Positions 14,241-19,877 of a stretch of DNA of 19,877 nucleotides are shown here, one piece after another. Positions within the stretch are counted from its first letter, which is position 1. Each line of letters opens with the position of its first letter. This DNA comes from CAYUNA01 sp047629355 (GTDB taxonomy: Bacteria; Bacteroidota; Bacteroidia; Chitinophagales; Saprospiraceae): contig JBLHWU010000119.1 in assembly GCA_047629355.1 (NCBI GenBank), positions 1 to 19,877 of the forward strand, given 5' to 3'. Under the pieces are notes generated by a model. It was not told where the DNA came from and ran no database searches. It saw only the letters and a list, made by a program, of their open reading frames with translations. A program made the position numbers and the translations under genes.

Positions 14241-16881
14241 GCTCGGCATCTTTTATCTGTTTTTTACGATATGTTTCCTTTTTCTTTCAAACAAGGCAAG
14301 CAGTCAATCAGAGATGCGCATTGATTATCAGGCAGAGGAACGCTCTGTTTTACAAGTATTGAAAGACATTGAGGAGGAATATGGTGTTCGATTTTCCTAC
14401 GCAACGGAGAGTATTGAAAATAAAAAGGTGAAATTGAATGCAAAAAATCAGCTTTTAGAAGATTTTTTGAAGACTCTATTAACCGATTTACAAATGGATT
14501 TTAAGATTTTTGACCAAAATATTTTATTGCGTAAAAATCAAAATTACCACGCTTCCAACTCTCCTACTTATCAAAAAAATCTGCACCTCAGAGGCCGTGT
14601 AACCAATGCGACCGCCACCGAAAATATTGTCTCCGCAACCATTTATATCTCTAATTCTTCTATTGGAACGTATAGTGATGAGCAAGGAAACTTTGATATT
14701 GAAATACCTGCGGGTTTTCTTCAGGAGAAATTAATGATTCAATTTCTTGGCTATGAACAAACAGCTTATCGAATAGCAGAACTTGAATACGAATTTATGC
14801 TCATTCCTTTATCGGAAAGTCCATTACTCATTGAGGAAATTCTAATAGTCAATCGAGAAAAACCAATACGCAGCAAAGCTTTTGATAATTCCATCAGTCT
14901 TACCAAGAATCAATTATCGGACTTGACTGCTGGTTTAGCTGGCAGTGATTTAGCACGACAATTGCAACTTTTACCAGGAATTAATGCCAGCAATGATGCC
15001 TCCGCTGATATAAAAATCAGAGGCAGCAACGCCGATGAAACGCTTTTGATTTTAGATGGCATGCCGATTTACCATGCCAACCATTTCTATGGTATTTTTA
15101 GTGCGATTAATACCGCATATCTGGAGGAAGTGAATTTGTATAAAAACATTTTCCCAATTCAATATGGAGGAAAAACAGGGGGAGTCGTCGAAATGCTGAG
15201 TGCCAATGAAGTTTCAGATACCTTTAAGCTAAATACAGAAGTAAATTTATTGACTGCCTCACTCAATACGGCTATTCCAATTTCGCCAAAATCAATGTTT
15301 TACTTTGCAGGACGAACCACTTATACCGATGTTTCCAATAGCAACTTTTATAGCTTTGCCGATCAACAAGAAGCCGTATCTGAAGTAGAAACCTTTCGTG
15401 GAAAAGTGCTACGATTTTCCAATAATCCAAATTTTAAATTCAATGATATTAACGCCAAGTATGCCTTAGAACTTAATGCAAAAAACAATTTACAACTTAA
15501 TTTTTACAGCAGTGCGGATAGATTTTCCAATAAATATAACCGAGAAGCAATAAATTCCGGAAATTTTCAATTACAATTGGTCAATGAAGAAAAAGAATCT
15601 TGGGATAATTTGGCCGCCAATTTTAATTATCAAACAATATTCAATGAACAATTAGCCTTATCTACCAATTTTCATTACACAAAATACCATAATGCAGCCT
15701 TTAGTGCTTTTAATTTTAAAGGGAACAATCCAAATGCAATTTCTTTTGGGTATCAACAAAATAATGAAATACAAGACTTAGGTGCAGACATTCATCTAAC
15801 CAGCGGGCAGTCCAATCGTAACTTGAAGGCTGGAATCTCTTTTACCAGACATCAAATTCTCTATCGTTTTATAGAAAATGATACAGAAAGTCTTTTTGAA
15901 AATACCCTCATTTCTGAATTTAGCCCTTATGCCGAATACAAATTTTCTCCCCTCAAGCAATTGACTATTCAAGCGGGAATTAGAGGCACTTATTATGAGG
16001 GAACAGGGAAACTTTACAGTTCTCCTCGAATAATGTTGAATTATTCCTTATCTGAAAATACCTACCTAAAAACCTCCTTTGCCAGCAATCAGCAATTTTT
16101 AAGAGAACTGGAATACCAATATCGAGGAGAGTCCAAACGACTATGGGTGAATGCAGGAAGTCAGGAGATTCCAGTTTTGCAATCTCAAAATTATATGATG
16201 GGTGGCTTATTCCGTTTTAAGAACCTTAGTGCAGATGTCGAATTTTATTATAAAGACATGACCGGCACACTCGAATACATTGTCGTCAATCCAGGAGAAA
16301 GTGTGATGGCTCTCAATACCTCCAGAGATTATCAGTTTTTTACAGGAACAGGTATTGCTAAAGGCATGGATATTCTGTTAAGCTCTGGGTACAAAAATTA
16401 CGATACTTACCTGGCCTACACATTAAGTAAAACCACTTATAAGATGCCAAAAATTGCCCGTGGAAAAGATTATCCTTCAGAAGACGACCGCCGCCACCAA
16501 TTAAAATGGATAAATAAATTAGTATTTCGTCAGTTGACTTTTGGTGCTGATTGGGTGTATACTAGTGGTCGGCGTTATATTAATTCCGCCAAAATAGAAG
16601 AAGGAAGCAATATAAGGGATTTGAATCCTGAGGATTTATTTGACGACTTACCCGCTTACCAAAGAATTGATTTAAGCGTAACTTATGCTTTTCCCATCAA
16701 AAATAGTAGGTCTGCCATTGGTATTTCCCTTTTTAATGCATTGAATAACAATAATGTAAAATTCATTCAAACGGTCGTATCTTTTGATACTCAAAATGAG
16801 ATGACGGTAACACCAATTTTTGGAAGTGAAGCTAATTTGTTGAATCGAACCTTTAATTTGAGTTGGCGTTTGTGGCTATAA
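14203..16881 (+). CDS. TonB-dependent receptor with STN signalling domain
   Basis: An 892-aa outer-membrane transporter and sensor. Residues 1-35 form a signal peptide (YLFFTICFLFLSNKASSQ), which fixes the start at 14203 even though it overlaps fecR-like coding by 38 bp. The STN domain is at ~40-110 (RSVLQVLKDIEEEYGVRFSY), the carboxypeptidase-regulatory-like domain at ~128-205 (LRGRVTNATATENIVSATIY), a possible TonB box at ~211-217 (EEILIVN) and the plug at ~225-335 (GSDLARQLQLLPGINA, IKIRGSNADETLLILDGMPI, YGGKTGGVVEM). The beta-barrel spans ~340-892 and ends in FNLSWRLWL. The STN domain should relay ligand binding to FecR. There is no SusD partner downstream, so this is not a typical glycan locus; the ligand is unknown. 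The stop codon lies inside the left end of a palindromic repeat. Confidence 0.94.
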   Translation: MEFLKIKSLYQNKLGIFYLFFTICFLFLSNKASSQSEMRIDYQAEERSVLQVLKDIEEEYGVRFSYATESIENKKVKLNAKNQLLEDFLKTLLTDLQMDFKIFDQNILLRKNQNYHASNSPTYQKNLHLRGRVTNATATENIVSATIYISNSSIGTYSDEQGNFDIEIPAGFLQEKLMIQFLGYEQTAYRIAELEYEFMLIPLSESPLLIEEILIVNREKPIRSKAFDNSISLTKNQLSDLTAGLAGSDLARQLQLLPGINASNDASADIKIRGSNADETLLILDGMPIYHANHFYGIFSAINTAYLEEVNLYKNIFPIQYGGKTGGVVEMLSANEVSDTFKLNTEVNLLTASLNTAIPISPKSMFYFAGRTTYTDVSNSNFYSFADQQEAVSEVETFRGKVLRFSNNPNFKFNDINAKYALELNAKNNLQLNFYSSADRFSNKYNREAINSGNFQLQLVNEEKESWDNLAANFNYQTIFNEQLALSTNFHYTKYHNAAFSAFNFKGNNPNAISFGYQQNNEIQDLGADIHLTSGQSNRNLKAGISFTRHQILYRFIENDTESLFENTLISEFSPYAEYKFSPLKQLTIQAGIRGTYYEGTGKLYSSPRIMLNYSLSENTYLKTSFASNQQFLRELEYQYRGESKRLWVNAGSQEIPVLQSQNYMMGGLFRFKNLSADVEFYYKDMTGTLEYIVVNPGESVMALNTSRDYQFFTGTGIAKGMDILLSSGYKNYDTYLAYTLSKTTYKMPKIARGKDYPSEDDRRHQLKWINKLVFRQLTFGADWVYTSGRRYINSAKIEEGSNIRDLNPEDLFDDLPAYQRIDLSVTYAFPIKNSRSAIGISLFNALNNNNVKFIQTVVSFDTQNEMTVTPIFGSEANLLNRTFNLSWRLWL

Positions 16882-16990
16882 GTAGGTGACCCCAAATAAT
16901 CGACACTTTTGACAAAGGATATTTTTAAGTTTCTTAAACGGAAATATAACTCTGTCTAAAAGTGTCGATTATTTAAGGTCACCTACTTAT
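16878..16990. mobile_element. 113-bp palindromic element with 33-bp inverted repeats (MITE-like or bidirectional terminator)
   Basis: Left arm 16878-16910 begins ATAAGTAGGTGACC and ends AATAATCGACACTTTT; right arm 16958-16990 is its inverted copy with 31 of 33 positions matching (CC versus TT in the middle). The arms enclose a 47-nt AT-rich loop with no coding capacity. The receptor stop codon lies within the left arm and the convergent J-domain gene ends 38 bp beyond the right arm. A further copy of the end sequence at 12463-12484 argues for a dispersed element that may also stop transcription from both sides. Confidence 0.7.
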
Positions 16991-17027
16991 CAAATCAGAA
17001 CGCCTAATATTTAATCCGAAAAATCCA

Positions 17028-18863
17028 TTACACCTCCAAAACTTCCTCTCCCCAAGCATTATAATCATCCAATACTTCTTCCATTTTTTTGCGGCCGTTC
17101 ACCACACCCAAATCCACCAAAGGATGAGAAACCCGATGCTTACTACCCTTTGGCTTCGTAGACATGATAAAGCCATTCTCGGGGTCAAAAAATTCAACTC
17201 CAAATACCTGACAACCGTGTCCTTCCGGAATTCCAGATAAAGCATAAACGCCTCTCGTTTGAGCAGAAAAAGGAAACTTCAAATGTTTTTTTAAATAAAG
17301 TTCCCAATTTTTTTCATCAGAAATCGAGACATTATTTAACATGATTTTTTTAATCCGCTGACCTTGCTCAGGAAACTCTTGTTCTGCCCATTTAAATTCA
17401 TGGAAACGTTTGCGGTAAGCAGCCATTGCCTGTACTTTCTTATCGCGCGCCTGAGCAGGAATAATTTCTTTTTCCAAAAATTCACATTCATGAAAATCTG
17501 AACCAAACTCAATCGCTTCTTTAATCAAATCAATCGGCATCTGCTTGATGGTCTGACTATCAAATTCCACCATATACATTGCGTCCCCATCCTCATCAAA
17601 GTAAGCCGCCGCAATCCGACCTTCCCAACCTTTCAGGCTGGTTTCCTCACCCAGATTACTTCTGCGGTCAGAATTTACGCGCACGGACGAGCCAATTGGA
17701 AACCGAGGATTTTTATTTTCCTCATATTCCTCCTCCTCCATATCAAACAAATCCTCCATATCAAAGTCGTCGTCATCTTCCTCAAAATCACCCCGCGACT
17801 GCGCTGTTACTTTACCCAAAAATTCAAGTAAATCTTCAGGATTTGGTTCCTTACCTCCAGCTATCATTTCCATCATCATAGCTTCCAGGTCTTCCGTATC
17901 TTCCTCCATCGGAGCACCAAATTCCCCGCCACTTATCATTTCTACAATCTTCGGAGAAACGCCATCTATCTCCACCGAATCTTTCAGCGCATCCCGCATT
18001 TGCGTAAAAACAGCAATCATTTCGTCGTGTTCCGCTGCCATTGCTTCAAAACCTTCGCCTTCTTTCTCTGCCTTATTCGTCGCCGTTAGCATTTCTCCTA
18101 TTTCAGATTGGCGCAAGCTTTTCACCTCCAAACTGGTTCTATCCACTTGATTACTAATAAATTCAATGTCGCGTTCCAGGCGTTCAATTTCTTTATCCAA
18201 CACGTCTATGGTAATTGCATTGCTGTCAAAATCAAAAGATTCCATCAGATACAGTCGCTCCAATTCCAATAAAGTATGAATGTCATTTTGCTGATAAGCT
18301 TCGTTGATTTGCAGCATCATCTTATGAAAATCCTCCTCTTCCTTTTTATTCTTGGCTAAATCAGGATGAAACTTCTGCGAAAGCTTTAAAAATACTTTCC
18401 GAATATTTCGTTGTTCTGTTTCAGGCGGTTTCACTTGAAACGCTCCAAACATATTTTGAAATTTAGCTCGATGCTCTTCATCAAAGTCAAAATTCCCACT
18501 TTCCATTTTTTCCTTGTGTTCCTTATATTCCCCATAGCTTGACCCAAACATTTCGTCATTTCCCGACATGTCTTCTGCTATTGCCATCAACGCTTCCTTA
18601 TCTCCTTTCCCAATATTTTTTGACTTCTTCAACTGCTTTGCCAATTCAGCAATTTCCGTGCGCAACTTGTCAATTTGTGCCAGTTTATCCATCACCATCG
18701 TCTGCACTTTCCGTGAAATATCTTCCACGCTCGTCTGCATATTTTGCAATCGTGTTTTCAGACTTTTCAGCGTCGTTTGCTTCTTCTTCAACTGCTTTTG
18801 CAGGTCTTTAATGATGCCCTCTTTTTTAATTAAATCAGGATGCTTCGTAATTTCGTTGCTCAT
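17028..18863 (-). CDS. J-domain (DnaJ-like) coiled-coil protein
   Basis: The frame is open to 18929, but a promoter box at 18897-18905 lies inside that extension, so I place the start at the ATG 18861-18863 (MSNEITKHPDLIKKEG), giving 611 aa. Residues ~10-85 form a K/E-rich coiled coil. A J-domain-like segment lies at ~145-195, with RKVFLKLSQKFHPDLAKNKK carrying the HPD motif (166-168) that in J-proteins stimulates DnaK ATPase. A second coiled coil is at ~218-260, followed by Met/Glu-rich helices and a very acidic stretch (~358-385). An SH3/KOW-like beta region follows at ~386-445 (FPIGSSVRVN … GWEGRIAAAYFDEDG), and a C-terminal domain of unknown type at ~460-611. It is cytoplasmic, probably a specialised co-chaperone; the client is unknown. 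Confidence 0.85.
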   Translation of the reverse strand: MSNEITKHPDLIKKEGIIKDLQKQLKKKQTTLKSLKTRLQNMQTSVEDISRKVQTMVMDKLAQIDKLRTEIAELAKQLKKSKNIGKGDKEALMAIAEDMSGNDEMFGSSYGEYKEHKEKMESGNFDFDEEHRAKFQNMFGAFQVKPPETEQRNIRKVFLKLSQKFHPDLAKNKKEEEDFHKMMLQINEAYQQNDIHTLLELERLYLMESFDFDSNAITIDVLDKEIERLERDIEFISNQVDRTSLEVKSLRQSEIGEMLTATNKAEKEGEGFEAMAAEHDEMIAVFTQMRDALKDSVEIDGVSPKIVEMISGGEFGAPMEEDTEDLEAMMMEMIAGGKEPNPEDLLEFLGKVTAQSRGDFEEDDDDFDMEDLFDMEEEEYEENKNPRFPIGSSVRVNSDRRSNLGEETSLKGWEGRIAAAYFDEDGDAMYMVEFDSQTIKQMPIDLIKEAIEFGSDFHECEFLEKEIIPAQARDKKVQAMAAYRKRFHEFKWAEQEFPEQGQRIKKIMLNNVSISDEKNWELYLKKHLKFPFSAQTRGVYALSGIPEGHGCQVFGVEFFDPENGFIMSTKPKGSKHRVSHPLVDLGVVNGRKKMEEVLDDYNAWGEEVLEV

Positions 18864-18896
18864 ATTGCTAATTTTCAAATCGTTGCCTATTTTTTT

Positions 18897-18905
18897 GCAA
18901 AGGTA
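18897..18905 (-). promoter_or_regulatory. -7 promoter box (TACCTTTGC) of the J-domain gene
   Basis: TACCTTTGC on the minus strand matches the Bacteroidota -7 consensus TAnnTTTGC and lies about 34 bp before the ATG at 18863, giving a leader of roughly 30 nt. It falls downstream of the alternative upstream start at 18929, which it therefore argues against. A -33 TTG at ideal spacing is not obvious. Confidence 0.55.
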
Positions 18906-18997
18906 GAAAAATAACAAAATTAACGGCACATTGCCTTTCTAAATATTCCCGATTGTTTTTTTACCAAAAATGAATCAAGAACATCTTTTTATCAAGT

Positions 18998-19183
18998 TCA
19001 CCACCTGACTCTATCTATGGTCTCCTTTGATTTTAAAACAACTTCTATTCTATCTATTGACGGTAATCCCAATTCTAATCTTTTCCTATTTATTTGTGCT
19101 TTTTCTCCCTCCGATATTCCTTTTATATTCTTTGCCACATCCCAATGATAATGAATTAATACCTCCCCGATTTTTTCTTGATA
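18998..19183 (-). pseudogene. In-frame continuation of the DUF6624-like gene beyond a TAG codon
   Basis: Directly after TAG (19184-19186) the same frame runs for 61 codons to TGA at 18998-19000: YQEKIGEVLIHYHWDVAKNI, then KGISEGEKAQINRKRLELGL, then PSIDRIEVVLKSKETIDRVR and W. The segment NRKRLELGLPSIDRI resembles the usual C-terminal end of DUF6624 proteins (R-R…LGLP). The main frame therefore appears truncated by a recent CAG-to-TAG or similar change. Confidence 0.75.
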
Positions 19184-19877
19184 CTAATCAATTACCCAAC
19201 AATAATTTTCAGGCAAATATTCTCCTTTTTGCAGGTATTGCAACAGGACTTCATGATACGCTTTGTTCTCCGGTAACCTTGCATTGTGGTGAATAATCAC
19301 CCATGATTTCTTATATCCTTCATATCCTATTGTCTGTTCAGATGGAAAACCATTTTCTTCTATTAATTTTAACAAACACTTGAAATTTAATGCATCGCTG
19401 TATTTTAAAGTCTCCTCATATTGCCTTGCTTGAATATTCTTATTGCCTCTTAATATCTTTTGGTCAATGTAATATAGACTATCTACTTTCTGCTTATACG
19501 AAGAATCAATACCTTTTTGCCTTCCTATTTCATGCATTTGTACTTCTAACTCTTTATAAAAATTAGTTTTTCGAAATTTCTTAAAATCCTGATTTTCCAC
19601 CAAGTCTAATGGATACCCCCTTTTCATCGCTTCCAACAAATAATCCTTTGTCAATTCGTAATCTTTCAAATTCACTACACATCTTGCTGCTTTTGCATAA
19701 TTCATTGAATGAACATAAGCTACTTTTTCAAATCCTTCTTGGAACAACTCAAGTGATTTGGTATAATTCTTTTCATATCTATTTCTATTCGCTTTATTGA
19801 CCAGTTTATAATATTCTACGTATGAATCTTGAGACTTCCCCGTCATCGTTGCTAGCATTAAAATTGAGACCAATATG
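19184..19877 (-). CDS. Secreted TPR/DUF6624-like protein, cut by the window edge and truncated by an in-frame TAG
   Basis: The visible 5' end (ILVSILMLATMTGKSQ) is the hydrophobic core of a signal peptide whose ATG lies beyond 19877, so the gene is 5'-partial. The N-terminal ~95 visible residues are TPR-like helices (YEKNYTKSLELFQEGFEKVA, MNYAKAARCVVNLKDYELTK, YLLEAMKRGYPLD). The second half resembles DUF6624: KVDSLYYIDQKILRGNKN, LIEENGFPSEQTIGYEGYKK and SWVIIHHNARLPENKAYHEV. The frame stops with TAG at 19184-19186 after NYCWVID, yet the expected C terminus follows in the same frame (18998-19183). Such proteins are exported and uncharacterised. If not a sequencing error, this is an early pseudogene or a readthrough case. 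The same-strand J-domain gene follows, with its own promoter. Confidence 0.75.
   Translation of the reverse strand, partial: ILVSILMLATMTGKSQDSYVEYYKLVNKANRNRYEKNYTKSLELFQEGFEKVAYVHSMNYAKAARCVVNLKDYELTKDYLLEAMKRGYPLDLVENQDFKKFRKTNFYKELEVQMHEIGRQKGIDSSYKQKVDSLYYIDQKILRGNKNIQARQYEETLKYSDALNFKCLLKLIEENGFPSEQTIGYEGYKKSWVIIHHNARLPENKAYHEVLLQYLQKGEYLPENYCWVID

Noticed and set aside
12463..16990. The segment between GGTGACC repeat copies as one composite transposon
   Set aside because: The left copy is only a 22-bp end in the same orientation as the right element's left arm, no transposase is present, and no target duplication was visible.
18864..18929. N-terminal extension of the J-domain protein (MPLILLFFYLCKK…)
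   Set aside because: It contains the -7 promoter box and would add an implausible hydrophobic leader to a cytoplasmic coiled-coil protein.
19027..19296. 89-codon plus-strand frame that looks like a hydrophobic membrane protein
   Set aside because: It starts with TTG and lies antisense to the continuous DUF6624-like reading frame; the hydrophobic run is the shadow of K/E-rich codons on the other strand.

Overview
The window looks like a chromosomal segment of a Bacteroidota bacterium, most likely of the Saprospiria/Chitinophagia type. The grounds are T9SS C-terminal sorting domains (…YPNP… plus a terminal beta domain), SprB repeats, a FecI/FecR/TonB-dependent-receptor locus, the small Bacteroidota families DUF2805 (TIGR03643) and DUF6435, A-rich leaders without strong Shine-Dalgarno sequences, and promoter -7 boxes of the TAnnTTTGC type. 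The family-level placement is inference.

Layout. 1-740: intergenic repeats, a DUF2805 gene on the minus strand and a good intrinsic terminator. 738-5501 (minus): a 1587-aa secreted M43-type metalloprotease with SprB repeats and a T9SS tail. 5502-5900: a palindromic repeat and a candidate structured RNA. 5901-6359 (minus): a GNAT acetyltransferase. 6521-6688: a short coding-like remnant. 6721-8498 (plus): a broken T9SS/PKD surface-protein gene with an in-frame stop and a 65-bp frameshifting partial duplication. 8774-9647 (minus): a two-gene operon of a 55-aa DUF6435 protein and an SDR lacking the catalytic tyrosine. 9648-10757: a repeat-rich region with a 69-aa membrane protein and two long palindromic elements. 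10758-11438 (minus): a lipoprotein built of repeated beta units. 11873-16881 (plus): ECF sigma factor, HExxH lipoprotein, FecR anti-sigma factor and TonB-dependent receptor. 17028-18863 (minus): a J-domain coiled-coil protein. 18998-19877 (minus, cut by the window edge): a TPR/DUF6624-like protein whose frame is interrupted by an in-frame TAG.

How genes work together. The sigma factor, FecR and the STN-domain receptor form a standard trans-envelope signalling system: the receptor senses a ligand, its N-terminal STN domain contacts periplasmic FecR, and FecR releases the sigma factor. What is unusual is about 830 bp between sigma and anti-sigma genes holding a putative zinc-metallopeptidase lipoprotein and several repeats. 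The large protease and the broken PKD protein are both T9SS cargo.

The most striking feature at DNA level is the density of dispersed palindromic elements: at least four long ones (113 to about 200 bp) between genes, some with extra solitary ends elsewhere in the window, in the manner of MITEs. Two genes carry in-frame stop codons with clearly coding sequence beyond them. No complete transposase, CRISPR array, tRNA or rRNA gene was recognised.
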